This document shows, piece after piece, positions 37,433 through 49,635 of a stretch of DNA of 64,000 nt. The stretch lies in assembly GCA_905183005.1 (NCBI GenBank), contig CAJJDO010000143.1:124001-188000 (forward strand), written 5' to 3'. The translations under genes and the position numbers were made by a program. Each line of letters begins with the position of its first letter. Position 1 is the first letter of the stretch. Under the pieces are notes generated by a model, which was not told the DNA's origin, did not search any database, and worked only from the letters and a program-made list of their open reading frames with translations. This DNA is from Paramecium pentaurelia. Its lineage: Eukaryota > Ciliophora > Oligohymenophorea > Peniculida > Parameciidae.

Positions 37433-39985
37433 TCATTTTATACTTGATGATATGACTTTTGATCCAGCTAAGACATTTGAAGTTCTAAACTTTATTTCAT
37501 TTACTCTCACAAAAGCTTCTTATAAACTCCTTACAAATACAGGTTTTGCAATAACACAAAGCATTCCTGCTTCCATACACTCTTATTAAGTATTTTTATC
37601 ATCATGAGCAGTACAAGCAACTATTGGAATATAATCAATTTCATTTTATTACATCATTTAAATCAAAACATTAGTTGCCTATCAATATTATTAAATTTTA
37701 CTCTAATTCCTCCCATAATTGGCATATCTAAATCCATAAATATAATTTTTATTGAATTATGATATTTTTATACTAATTCTATACATTATTAACCATTATA
37801 TCCACTAAGGAAATTCTTAAAACCAAGACTTTTTAACATTAGTTTTAATGTATCATGATTAAATGGTTCATCATCTACTAACAATATTGTTTAATTAACA
37901 TCTTATCTAATATCTACAGAATCTCCAATTCTTTTCATATTTATTGATCTTTCAAATGCTAAAGATAATGTTAATGATTTTTCATTAAATTCTTTTTAAT
38001 AAACATTTTTCTAATATTAAATTATGCTCTATTAAGCTTATTGAGTTCTTAAAATTGTAAGTTATGGAGAATATGATAAATTTTAAGTACTTAAACAAAA
38101 TGGTTTATTAGCACAGGGTTCATCATCTATATCTAAACCTTCAAAGATTCTCTCTTTACTAATTAGATATAATTATATAAACTACCTAATTTAATACTAA
38201 CTTGGAGTATAATTAAAAAAAGGATAGCTATTTGTAGGTTATTTTATTGTAATTGAACTTTTAGGTTATGAATTCGAATTAAACATTTGTAAATCTACAG
38301 TTTATTGAAAACTACCTTATTGACAATTCATACTGATAAAGAAATAATAACTAGCACCTTCTTCAACTGTATTTCTGACTTATAGTGAACATTACATATC
38401 ACTTAAGAAAAATATTAATTTGTTAGTTATTTATAATGTTAAACTAAATTTGAACTTTGATTTTTTGACTATAGAATTTCTAAATTAAGATATTGATTTA
38501 TTTTATTATTAAGCAAATGAATTGATTTAATCTACTTATTCTTATTTGAATCCCAATACATTATCATTAATTTTAAATTATACTTAATTCAATTCAGAAT
38601 CAATTTAAATATGGAGACATATTCTTCCATTTATTTGAGTGTGTCTATAAGATTTATTCAATAAATTGAATAGAATTCTTTCCAATCTTTATTGATCTGT
38701 TTATATATAAATAGGTCTAATATTAATAATAACAATATACTTTTCTCTTATATTAAAAGGTTTATCATTTATTAAAAATTCTATTTTAATTTTCTTTGCT
38801 CTACATTATAATTCAATTAAATCATAAATAAGTCCTAATGTTTTATGCATATTCACTTTTACTATTCGAAATTATAATAAATCCTCTTAATTAATATATT
38901 CTAAAATATCCTGTACTTAATAAAATTAAATTTTAGAATTTATGAAAGCAGGTTTTAAAAAATTCATTTTTAATTATTCATCTACACTAATATTTTCTTA
39001 AATAGCAGTTTATAAATACCCAAGAGTTGTATTCAAAGGAGTTTTCAACTTATGAGTAAATATTTTAGATAAACTTAATTTAAATTTATTGATATTTTTA
39101 TTCTATTTATTAATTAAATTATCATCTTGTTGTAACATAGCAATTTAATAATATTTTTTACCTAAATTATTAAATTATTGAATATAAATTCTCCTTTTTA
39201 ATTTTTATCCTGTTGGAATATCTAATTCAGAAGATATAATTATTTTATTTTTCATTTATTTGAATTCTTTTTAGAATATTTCAAGAAAACTACTAATACT
39301 ATCAAATACTAATGGTTTTTAATTAAAAACACGTTATTCTTGTTCATTACTATTAATAGAGTAACACTTTATTTTAAAATCTTTTTAAGTTTTCAACTAT
39401 AATTATTAATTATCTAGACGATGAGAAGATAAAGAAACTCCAGAGAGAATTGATATTTCTTGTTATTTCTATTTTTTATCATCGACATCTATTAGGTTTT
39501 CATTATATAAACAATATTTGATTTTACAAAATATCTACTTTTGTAGTTGCTTTTGTGCTTTCTTCTTTTCTGTAAAAAAATTAAATCGATTATATATTAA
39601 TAATCCCATCAAAAATATTTGTTCTAATAACACTTATAAGTGACATATAGGACAAATGGGTTCAATTTAAGCGGAAGTTATGGCTATTATAAGTAATAAT
39701 ATAATGAATTAGATGATATGCTTATTTGATGCAATAGATAGCAAACTAAACCAAATATAAGGAACTCCCTTTAATGCAAGTTAATAAGAGCAATAATAAA
39801 GCATAACTGAAATTTCTAACAATTTAGGTTTCTTCTAATATTTGTATTTATATAGTATAATGACTTGAATATATTAGAATAATCTTACATAATATTATTC
39901 CGAGAAGTGCTGAATTTAAAATGATTGTTTAGATTTAGTTATTCACTACACCAAATATTAAATCAAGCACCGAAAGACCTAACAT
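37433..39985 (-). CDS. hybrid sensor histidine kinase C (tandem member 3), degenerate ATP-binding domain
   Basis: 834 aa, two introns (39864-39888, 25 nt ending AAG; 37679-37701, 23 nt). At least five hydrophobic segments precede a long Gln/Ser-rich linker. The H-box THKLKTPLN is near residue 301. N-box FNLLNKSYRHT is present, but the G1 region reads INDNVLGFKQEQ with the DxGxG glycines missing. The receiver is complete (VDDEPFNHDTLKLML, MDLDMPIMGG, ACTAHDD, AKPVF). About 320 bp separate it from member B. Same family as the two genes downstream, and like B it may lack kinase activity. Confidence 0.9.
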
Positions 39986-40310
39986 GGTTAAATTTCTATT
40001 CAATATAGGTACATAACTCATTATATATTATTAATACTAAATTATTAACATAACTTATTTAAATAAGTAATCTATTTATTCAATCAAAATTTCTAAAAGG
40101 ATACTATGAAGAATGCAAATTCAGAAAATACAAAATACTAAAATAAACAATTTTCTAATTTTGAACAAAAAGAATTTAATAATTAACTAAGATTCATTAA
40201 TATAGATAAGACTGTAATCAAAAAAAGAGGATTTTTGAAAATTGTTACAAAATATATTATCAAATATCTAAAATCCAATCTAATAATTACCATAATTATA
40301 TAATTTTTTG
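39986..40310 (+). other. intergenic or undetermined small ORF upstream of ferredoxin
   Basis: A plus-strand frame beginning at ATG 40106 (MKNANSENTKYQNKQF) reads as Asn/Gln/Lys-rich sequence with Gln encoded by TAA. It stays open past the ferredoxin start and ends only at 40448 in another frame. No intron that would give it a clean stop was found. It could be a small gene with an unseen splice, or 5' leader sequence. Confidence 0.3.
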
Positions 40311-40730
40311 ATGATCAGATTTTTAAGTAAATTTGGTGCATCTTAATAAAAAATGGTCACATTCTTTTTTAAAAATAAAGATAATTCCTTAACAAAAGTA
40401 ACAACACCTATTGGATAAAATTTATTATAAATTGCACATAAAAATGAGATTGATTTAGAAGGTGCATGTGAATAATCACTAGCATGTTCTACTTGTCATG
40501 TAATATTACCAAGTAATATATATTTTATTGATATAGAATAATTATATGATAAAGTGCCTTAACCTGTACCTGAAGAAGAAGATCTATTAGATCTTGCTTA
40601 TGGATTGACAGAAACCTCTAGGTTAGGATGTTAAGTGAAGGTTGATGAGAAATTTGAAAATGTTGTAATATCATTACCAAAGGCTACAAGGAATTTCTAT
40701 GTTGATGGTCATAAACCAAAACCTCATTGA
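40311..40730 (+). CDS. mitochondrial-type [2Fe-2S] ferredoxin (adrenodoxin family)
   Basis: 139 aa, single exon. The family donates electrons to mitochondrial P450s and to Fe-S cluster assembly. Cysteines are arranged C-x5-C-x2-C (GACEQSLACSTCHVI) plus a fourth in RLGCQVKV, the standard 2Fe-2S ligand set. EEEDLLDLAYGLTETSRLGC is the conserved helix before the fourth Cys. The N-terminus MIRFLSKFGASQQKM is a plausible mitochondrial presequence (basic, no acidic residues). Stop TGA 40728-40730. Length is normal for a precursor with a short targeting peptide. Confidence 0.92.
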
Positions 40731-41287
40731 TTTAATTAAATTATATATATAAATATATGTTAAATATAGACTACTTTAATACATTTATTAGGCAGAATAA
40801 TTGGTCATATTAAAAGAATTATAAATAAATTATGTGACATTGTCAATCTAAAATGGATTTATTCTCTTAATTGTCAATTTGGATCTTATATCATTAAACA
40901 ATATATTAGATATCACTTTCAAAATCTACAATTATAAAAAAAGAGTATTTTTGTTGATGATGTCTTTATTAAACTTTGGATTTAATTCATATAAAATATT
41001 TTAACCTATTTTTTTTATTTATCTATCATCTATTTCACTTTTACATTTTTTTAATGATTGAAAATAAAAAATAAAAAATAAAGGATGAGAAAACAGAAAG
41101 TGTAATAATTTGATTATGATTACTTGTATTATTACAATTAATTAATACATATTACATCATTATTTCAAAATATTACTAACAATTAGTTGTATTTTCTACT
41201 TTTTTTTATGATTATTATCAATGTTCATAAAGAAATGATTTACATAAGGAATTTATTAATATTTCATTAATATCTCATAATCAATTA
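40731..41287. other. intergenic between convergent genes, nothing recognisable
   Basis: About 557 bp, strongly AT-rich with A/T runs. Only short frames (35 codons or fewer from an ATG) were seen on the strand I read closely, and no RNA gene is apparent. It is unusually long for convergent neighbours in this window. Confidence 0.4.
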
Positions 41288-42035
41288 TCATTCTAATTCT
41301 TCCAAATAATCCTTTACTTAAGATGGTGGCAAGATTCTGTATACATGATCATCCCTAATCACTCCTACTTCAATATTAGTGGGTGTAATTTATCCTTAAA
41401 TATATATAATAATAGATGTATACCTTCAAATCCTTCTTTTAATGTTAATAAGGCTGTATTAATGGCATCCTCAATTTCCATATCAGCATTATATCTCTTT
41501 TCTAAAAATGCCTTAGCGTTCTTGGCTTACTTACCTATTGCTGTTGCCTTCCAACTATAATAAGCACCACTTGGATCCAGTTATACTAAATGAGGACCCT
41601 CCTCATCATATCCTGCTATAAGAATGGATACACCAAATGGTCTAATTCCACCTCTCTATGTAGCTATTTACACATCCTAATTTTATTCAATATTTCTACT
41701 TCTGCTAATTCTCTACTTAATGTTTATACAAAAATTTCCTCTTGATATTTCAAATCATATTTCTTCACTAATTTTCTTGCTTATTATGATAACACTCTAA
41801 AATCTGGTCCCAAACCAGCATATGTAGCTGCAATGTTATCTGTCAATAAAGCTATTTTTTGGACACTTGATTCTTCAATTAAAATTGATGATTATTTCTT
41901 CTCAACAACTAAAACTACACCATTTTTTGCTTTAATTCCTATAGCTGTATCTCCTTTTGCTACAGCATTTAATGCATATTCAATTTGCAATAACTTGCCT
42001 TTGCTACTGAAGGTTGTCAAAGCAAAATCTGTCAT
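41288..42035 (-). CDS. PSMA2: 20S proteasome subunit alpha-2
   Basis: Structural alpha-ring subunit of the 20S core proteasome. 231 aa after two introns (41677-41699, 23 nt; 41395-41423, 29 nt ending AAG). The alpha-subunit N-terminal signature (FSSKGKLLQIEYALNAVAKG) is present. KNGVVLVVEKK, TYAGLGPDFRVLSQQARKL, GGIRPFGVSILIAGYDEEGPHL and DPSGAYYSWKATAIGK are in the expected order and closest to alpha-2. The C-terminus RILPPSQVKDYLEELE also fits. The N-terminus is a few residues shorter than the animal protein. Confidence 0.93.
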
Positions 42036-42341
42036 ACTGGTGTTTTAAATAATTTAATTAAAAATAATTGATAATGATGACAATATTATTGTAAATCTCA
42101 ACTTAGACTATGAATTTTAAGAGATTTCAATTTGAAGATACCAAATAAAATAATGTCATATAATATTGATTTATCAAAATACTTTTAAAATTATTTATAA
42201 TCATAAAACGTACTTCTCTTTTTTATTGAATAATTACAATATTTTTAATTTAGAATCAATCTATTGTTATTAAATAATATTCATATTATAATTATTTTCA
42301 AATACATAATTTATAATTTATTTTATATATAAAATTCTTAT
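42036..42341. other. intergenic, AT-rich, nothing recognisable
   Basis: About 306 bp upstream of the proteasome gene (minus strand) and downstream of the small gene at 42342-42785. It probably holds the proteasome promoter. No ORF or structured element is evident. Confidence 0.45.
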
Positions 42342-42785
42342 TCAAAATTCAGTTTTTATGATTCTTTATTATCCAATTAATAGTTAATCTAAATATTTCT
42401 GTCTACTTCTCATTAACTACTATTAACTTTTTGGTATTTTTAATTGAAATTTTCTGAAATTCAACCTTTGTACAGTAGTGTTTAATTTTACACTCTTTGG
42501 CTCTAATTATTAGAATAGTTCATTTGTTAATTTATTGAAACTCTTAGTGCCTTCTTATTTAAATTCAATCCATATAGTTTTATTAAGATCAGTCTTTTTA
42601 GGAAACTTGGCCCTTTCCAAATAATTCAGCATTTCATTCGATTCAAATGGAGTTGGAACAATTAATTTTGGTAGATTTGAAGATCCAAATTTGTTTTATG
42701 AATCTTGATTAATCTTTAGAACAGAATAACTATTTAACTTATTAACGTAATTAGCAAATGATTGTTCTAAATTATTGTTTTGCAT
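42342..42785 (-). CDS. small unknown protein
   Basis: Single exon, 147 aa from MQNNNLEQSFANYVNKL to TGA 42342-42344. The N-terminus is Asn/Ser-rich; the middle contains NYLERAKFPKKTDLNKTIWIEFKQEG and the C-terminus is basic (RLNFRKFQLKIPKSQQQLMRSRQKY). No known domain. This is the complete copy; a 5' fragment recurs at 43570-43879 through the assembly repeat. It lies 139 bp downstream of the stop of the NEK 3' fragment. Confidence 0.65.
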
Positions 42786-42924
42786 AGTTTTATATAAATT
42801 TATTTGTAATAATCCTATCTACAAAATCTAAGATAATGATGTGATGATGAATTATATTATATTAAAATCCAAGAAATTATAATAGATATTATAATTAATA
42901 TTATTTAATAACTAATAAATGCTA

Positions 42925-43568
42925 TCATTCACATAAAATATAAGTAAATAAAAGTTGTGTATATTTTTTTCTTTCTTCTAATGTTAAAAAAGGTAGTAAT
43001 TGTTCATAATTAGGTCCGTATTATAATTCCATTTTTTCTAAATTCATTTTTTCTAACTATATTTATAAATAGTAAGATTACAGTCTATTTTATAATATTT
43101 TTTGCTTTATTCATTTTTTCTTATCCAAGAGCATTTTCAAGTTTAATCCCTAGACTAAAAAAGTTCTAATCTTATTTATTTAAAATATCTAAACATTACT
43201 CCTCTTACTTTGATATTTATTTAACCATATATTTTTTTTTCTTATAGTCTTAATCTATTGGTTCAGCTTCATCATCTTCTCTATCTTCAATTAAGATTGT
43301 TTAAATTAAATTTTAATCAAAATAATTTTCTTTGCCTCCTTAATTTGGAAATTTTTCTATTGCATTATGAACATTATTAATCTTTATTTATTAATAATTT
43401 ATACCAAACTTTCCAATTCTTTAAACATAAGATCAAAATCTTTGGCATTCTTTTCAATCTTTTATAGTTAATCAGCTTTTGATTTAATTTATTACTTGGA
43501 TTCAAATTATTTGTTATCAATTTGAGATGATTTCTAATATGGTTATTTTTACAAATTTTATTTTTATT
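42925..43568 (-). pseudogene. 3' fragment of the NEK kinase gene (assembly copy)
   Basis: Identical to 44019-44662 and cut at the N. It carries the end of the coiled-coil tail, two introns and the stop, but no kinase domain. Confidence 0.85.
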
Positions 43569-43569
43569 N

Positions 43570-43879
43570 TAGTGTTTAATTTTACACTCTTTGGCTCTAA
43601 TTATTAGAATAGTTCATTTGTTAATTTATTGAAACTCTTAGTGCCTTCTTATTTAAATTCAATCCATATAGTTTTATTAAGATCAGTCTTTTTAGGAAAC
43701 TTGGCCCTTTCCAAATAATTCAGCATTTCATTCGATTCAAATGGAGTTGGAACAATTAATTTTGGTAGATTTGAAGATCCAAATTTGTTTTATGAATCTT
43801 GATTAATCTTTAGAACAGAATAACTATTTAACTTATTAACGTAATTAGCAAATGATTGTTCTAAATTATTGTTTTGCAT
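43570..43879 (-). pseudogene. 5' fragment of the small gene at 42342-42785 (assembly copy)
   Basis: Begins at the equivalent ATG (43879) and is cut by the N before its stop. Produced by the same repeat. Confidence 0.85.
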
Positions 43880-44018
43880 AGTTTTATATAAATTTATTTG
43901 TAATAATCCTATCTACAAAATCTAAGATAATGATGTGATGATGAATTATATTATATTAAAATCCAAGAAATTATAATAGATATTATAATTAATATTATTT
44001 AATAACTAATAAATGCTA

Positions 44019-46650
44019 TCATTCACATAAAATATAAGTAAATAAAAGTTGTGTATATTTTTTTCTTTCTTCTAATGTTAAAAAAGGTAGTAATTGTTCA
44101 TAATTAGGTCCGTATTATAATTCCATTTTTTCTAAATTCATTTTTTCTAACTATATTTATAAATAGTAAGATTACAGTCTATTTTATAATATTTTTTGCT
44201 TTATTCATTTTTTCTTATCCAAGAGCATTTTCAAGTTTAATCCCTAGACTAAAAAAGTTCTAATCTTATTTATTTAAAATATCTAAACATTACTCCTCTT
44301 ACTTTGATATTTATTTAACCATATATTTTTTTTTCTTATAGTCTTAATCTATTGGTTCAGCTTCATCATCTTCTCTATCTTCAATTAAGATTGTTTAAAT
44401 TAAATTTTAATCAAAATAATTTTCTTTGCCTCCTTAATTTGGAAATTTTTCTATTGCATTATGAACATTATTAATCTTTATTTATTAATAATTTATACCA
44501 AACTTTCCAATTCTTTAAACATAAGATCAAAATCTTTGGCATTCTTTTCAATCTTTTATAGTTAATCAGCTTTTGATTTAATTTATTACTTGGATTCAAA
44601 TTATTTGTTATCAATTTGAGATGATTTCTAATATGGTTATTTTTACAAATTTTATTTTTATTAATCATTCCTATTAATATCCATTTTAGATATTAATTAA
44701 TTTTCAATATTTCTTTATTTTTCTTCTATTCCTTTTTATTTTTCTAATTGTTATTATTATTATTATTTTTATTTATCTAATTATTATTACTTCTCTAATT
44801 ATCTTTATTTTTCAAGTAATTATTATTAAATTTAATACTCTTTTTATTTCTTTTCTTACTCTTATTACTCCTATTATTATTTTAATTTTAATTATCTATT
44901 TTTTTCTTCTTGACGTTATTATTCTAATTGTTATTATTCTAATTGTTATTATTTTTATTGTTATGGTTGAATAACTGGAGCTTTATCAACACTTATTCGT
45001 CTTTTCTATTCAATATTCACTTTCTAAACTATTTTTTAATCTGAAACTAAAGGCCTTGAACTTTAAGGTCTTTATTGAGCAACTTATAATTTTGGTTATT
45101 CTTTTGGAGCAGTTGGAGGTCTAAACAAATATAAAATAAGTTAACCTTGGCTAATCTAATTTTTATTTATTTTTTGGAGAAATGAATTATTGTTTTTTTT
45201 AATCAGGTATCAAAGCTTATTCGCTATTTGAATGTTTCTATTACACTTTACCATCGAATCTGCATGGCTCACTTCTTTATTATTTTTCTTAATCACTTTT
45301 TGGTCTTATAGGATATTGTTATTTTGGTGATTGCTTTATGACTTCTTTCTATTAAGGAATATCTTTCGAGATATCTTTTTTTTATATTAAAGGTGAATTC
45401 TTTATTATGGGATCAATTTTTTTAGGAACATCAATTTATTTTTGTATATCTTGCTTTTTGTATTGGTATTCTTATTATTAGATTTTTGGTGCATCTTTTT
45501 AAAGATCAGATTATCGAGATAAGGGTTATTATTATTATTTCATTATTTAAGGAGGTCGAATAATATCACAATCTTGAAGTGAGGGTTTTTTAATAACTTC
45601 TGGAAATTCTTATAAATTTTTAGCATTTTGTTCTAAAAATTAAGGTGGACATGGTTATTCATTCAATATCAGATTAACTTAATTTAGATTTCCTTTTACT
45701 TCAAACATCTTATTATGAAATACAGTATGAGAGAATTCTTATTTTTGAATTGTTTCACTTAAAAAACTTTTAATTCTATTCGTAATGACTGGCATTTCTT
45801 TGAATAATTAATAGATCTTTACTTAATATTTCTTAAATTGTAGGTCTTCTTCGATAATCTACTTACAACATCTATTAGACAAGTTATTTCAAATCTTTAG
45901 AATAATTTGCAGGAATTGGTTTGTATTGTCCTTTAACAATATTTATAGCGAGAACATGCAATGAATCACCATTGAATGGAGGTTATAAAGCACATAATTC
46001 ATAAAGTATAACTCCTAATGACCATATGTCTGTCATAACTGAATAAGGTTTGCCTTCGATTATTTCAGGACTTATATAATATGGTGTTCCAACCATAGTC
46101 TTAGCTTTTTCTAAAGTTATTTTCAATATTCTTGCAATTCCAAAATCTCCTAATTTAACTTGACCTTCTTTATTTAAGAAGATGTTTTATCCTTTTAAAT
46201 CTCTATGAATTATCTTCCTATCATGTACATGTTTAATAGCCAAACATATTTGAGTAAACCAATCTAAAATTTGAGCTTCAGGAAGATATTTACCTTTAGC
46301 TTCCTTTATTTTTTAAGATAAATCACCACCTTTGAATTAATGATAAAATTACCATCTGCATATTCCATAACAATACATAATCTTCCTTTTTTAGTTTTAT
46401 AAACTTCTCTAAACTTTACTATATTTGGATGAGATAGAAATTCAAGAATTTTTGCTTCTCTCAAGGTTTCATCTTTTTCTTAATTAGTCATTGCAGCTAA
46501 ATCCATGTATTTAGAAACCCACAAAGACCTGAGAAATTAAGATATAATTAACTTATCTTAAAGGCATTCCACTAAATAAGCTTTCCCAAACGCTCCTTCA
46601 CCAAGTAACTTAAGACGTTTATAGAGTTCATATTCTGCTTATTTTCTCAT
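44019..46650 (-). CDS. NIMA-related kinase with long Gln-rich coiled-coil tail
   Basis: NEK family, typically acting on cilia length and the cell cycle. The N-terminal kinase has GEGAFGKAYLV, HRDLKGQNIFL, GDFGIAR, GTPYYISPEI and DIWSLGVILYEL, followed by the NEK-type end PVITNRIKSFLSET. A long tail holds Pro/Lys-rich stretches, then a dense Gln/Glu/Lys coiled coil (about 44690-44970) whose Gln are nearly all TAA/TAG. Introns inferred: one of 23 nt within 46284-46360, one of 25 nt within 45781-45840, one of 25 nt at 45121-45145, then about 44478-44500 and 44151-44175. An optional 24-nt GTT...CAG intron near 46530 would remove an odd insert before the catalytic Lys. About 830 aa. Its ATG overlaps the stop of the upstream gene. 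Confidence 0.88.
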
Positions 46651-47470
46651 TTAAAATAAATATTGTTAACTATCAAATTCAATAATTCAGCTTCTGCTCT
46701 CCTTATTCTGATTTATAATCTTTATTATCCTTTGCCTAACAATTAAATAAAGAAAGGATCTGGCCAATCTGAAACCTTGAATAAATTCATTAGCTGAGGT
46801 TTCAATTCTAAATAATCATTACAAAATCTCTAATGATAAGGAGGATTGTCATCTAATTGGAATTCTGCTCTTAGGTTTTTATTTAAAAAATATTATTGCC
46901 ATTTAACAATACTTTCTAAAGTAGTTAGATTAAGCATTCTAAGGTCTTTTAATTTCTCTAATATTAAGTCAATTTGAGTTTAATTCTGTTTTAACAAAGC
47001 AAAAACTTATTTAAAACAGTTCTCTCTGGCTGTAATTACAAACATACAATGCTGTATTGGGGCTAATTTTTTATTCATTAGATTTAGTTCCTCTTCCACA
47101 ACTGCTCTTTTATTTGAGGATGCTTCTAATATTGTATTAAATAGATTCTTAAGAAAATAAACTTAAATATTATACTTAATGGATTTTAGGAATACAATAA
47201 ACTTTGTAAAGTTATCTCAACTAGTCTAATTTAGTCTCAACTATTTTTTGTTCACATTCTACAATTTCAATTGATTCTTGTTGATTTTTTTGCATGTTTA
47301 TATATTTTTAAACGATTATTGCTGTAGTGTTTTATAGTTTTGGCAGTCTCTTCTTATTCAAACTCTCTTTAGTTCTTAAATGCAAGATTTATTCCGATTT
47401 AATAATCCTATCATTCCATGCTCTTTCCTAAACTGTATTTCTTAAGATTTACTCTCTCTTTATAGCGCAT
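46647..47470 (-). CDS. helical protein, unknown
   Basis: 254 aa with two introns (47428-47452, 25 nt; 47162-47195, 34 nt). Charged helical N-terminus (ERAWNDRIIKSEQILHLRTK, NKKRLPKL), then a region with repeated Leu-rich helices (EEELNLMNKKLAPIQH, LEKLKDLRMLNLTTLESIVKW). The C-terminus is DWPDPFFIQLLGKGQQRLQIRIRRAEAELL. No family recognised. The stop TGA (46647-46649) overlaps the NEK start ATG (46648-46650) as ATGA. A further in-frame ATG at about 47540 could extend the N-terminus. Confidence 0.6.
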
Positions 47471-47879
47471 TTTGAGAGAAGAACATTGAGGTTTTCTTTG
47501 CTTTATGAATACTTAGCTATTAACCTAGCTTATATTTATCATTATTATATTATTTTCAATATAAAAAAAATTAACTAAATTGATTCTCTCTTTTAAATTT
47601 CTTACTTTGATTCTATAACTTAATCTAAGGTAGATGTTTTAAATCTAGAACAGCATAGTAGATCATGTCTATTGATTTTTATTACCCAATTATTTATTTT
47701 CGATTTCCATTTGATGATTGTTCTTATAAAATTTAATCTAAACTATCAAACTTCCAATTTTATTTTAACTTTACTTATCAATTTAATATAGATTTAATAT
47801 TTCACTTTGACTTTTAATCTCTCATTTTATACCTACTTTTTCCATTGAATGATTTCAATTAATAAATTTATTTAATATA
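47471..47879. other. intergenic, divergent promoters
   Basis: About 400 bp of AT-rich sequence between the minus-strand unknown gene and the plus-strand CNB gene. The first ~70 bp (to about 47540) may belong to an extended 5' exon of the minus-strand gene. Nothing else recognised. Confidence 0.45.
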
Positions 47880-49554
47880 ATGAAACCTAGTAAATCATTA
47901 TTTAATGATTTAGAATTGCCTTTATGGGAACTTGATGAAAACTTAATATTTAAATATAAAGTATAAGCATAATCCTAATCATTAAATTAAATTTTAAAGA
48001 ATATATTCAATAAATAATCTGATGATAGAACTTATGAAGAAATCATTTTTATCAATGAATATTTATTGGGATTCACTTATTTTAGAAAAATAAAAAATTT
48101 TCATGGTTAAGAATGCCTATTCAGATTGTCTTAATTTGCATAGTTGATTAGTGTTCCTAATGAAATGATTATCGTTAAAAAAAGTAACTAAAGAAAATAA
48201 AATAGATGAGGAACCTAATGCTTTTTATTTCATTATAGAAGGGTAAGTAATGCAAATTAATGAAACTCAATGTAATGTTTCAAATATTGCTGATGCTCTT
48301 TTTGAAGAAAATCTAACAAAACTTACACCTAATAAATCAGAATACATTACTAAAAAGAATTCAATCTTCATTATTATAAATGCATTTATTTTTAGAGCAT
48401 CTCTTCATAAATACTAACATTAAATAAATCTTAAGAAAATGATTTAAATAAATCATCCTATATTGAATGTATTACAATAATACGATATTGAAGAATTATC
48501 TTCTGAGGCTAAAATAGATTATTATGAATAAGGTCAAAAAATATATAAAATAAATGAATCACTTGAATTTTTATATATTATACTTGAAGGAAAATTATTA
48601 ATAGGAAAAAAAGTTGGATCTATATAAAGGAAACATTTTCAATAAATTCCCTCTATATTTTTAGCAGAATCAACAAAAGAAAAACCTTAAGTTAAACCTA
48701 TTGCAGAAATATCAGAAAATGACATTTTTGGATTTGAAGAATATATATCTAGGCAAATTAGTAGAGACTTTTAAGTTTAATGTTTAACCAAATAGTGTAA
48801 AGTTATTAAATTCCCACTCAAGATCTTCTTTTCAAAATTCAATTAGGTTTTTAATTTAAAGGAATTTAAGTTGTTGTTAGATATTATATCAAAAAGAAAT
48901 CATTATAGAAATAGAATTCATTCCATCTAGGTATAATTATATGAAAATCAAAGTTAATCAACCTAAAGATCAACTAAACCTATGTACTATGAAACTTTAG
49001 AACCAATCCCATATGATCATTAAATCAGATCAAAACCTAGATCATTTTTATTAGAAAATAGCATACTATTGCCAGATGATTTAATATCTAATTTACAATT
49101 ATCATACAAATTAAGAACAAATATTAAAAAAAATGATTAATCAATAAATTGCAGTTCATTTACCTTAGAAAATGTAACTGAAAAACAAAAAGAAAAGAAA
49201 AAATTATAGATAAGAATTAATTATTAAATTGAAAGAGAATTACATAATAATAAATCATTTGATAAAACTAAATTAATCAAGAAATAAGAAAAAATATAAA
49301 AACAACCAAATGATTAAAGCCACATTGAAAAATTGTTAAATTTTAAATCTGAATCAAAGTATGGTAGTGTTAAAATTAAATAAGAAGTTATTGATTAATC
49401 ATTTTAACTTAAATAGGTTAGACTATCATAAAATTCAAGATATTCTCCCTTACCTGAAATACCATCATTTTAGCCCAAATAAGGAAAATTTTAATAAAAA
49501 TTAATCCTTAAAAACTTTAAAGAAAAACAATATTTAATTATTGATAAAATATGA
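47880..49554 (+). CDS. cyclic-nucleotide-binding-like domain protein
   Basis: 550 aa with one intron (48184-48205, 22 nt). The N-terminal half reads like two consecutive CNB (cNMP-binding beta-roll) folds. VPNEMIIVKK...NAFYFIIEGQVMQIN is typical of the first strands. The second unit has YEQGQKIYKINESLEFLYIILEGKLLIGKK and, later, ISENDIFGFEEY where the phosphate-binding cassette normally lies. The canonical FGE...R...A cassette is not intact, so nucleotide binding is doubtful. The C-terminal ~230 residues are disordered and basic. No channel, kinase or GEF domain is attached. Possibly a regulatory or ciliary CNB protein. Confidence 0.72.
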
Positions 49555-49635
49555 TGAATAAATATTTATATATTTTTTTTCTATTATTTTTGTAATACAC
49601 TCATCTCCACAGCTATTTTACACTAATTAACAATG

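Larger units (their letters stand above)
42476..44662. repeat. direct repeat of 1093 bp around a single N (43569), probable unmerged contig overlap
   Basis: 42476-43568 and 43570-44662 read identically, offset by 1094 bp, with the single N between. The same signature occurs at the other three N positions. It duplicates the 3' end of the NEK kinase gene and the 5' part of the small gene at 42342. Confidence 0.9.

Noticed and set aside
41345..42048. Plus-strand ORFs of 71 aa at 41345 and 41833
   Set aside because: Both are antisense to the proteasome alpha-2 gene.
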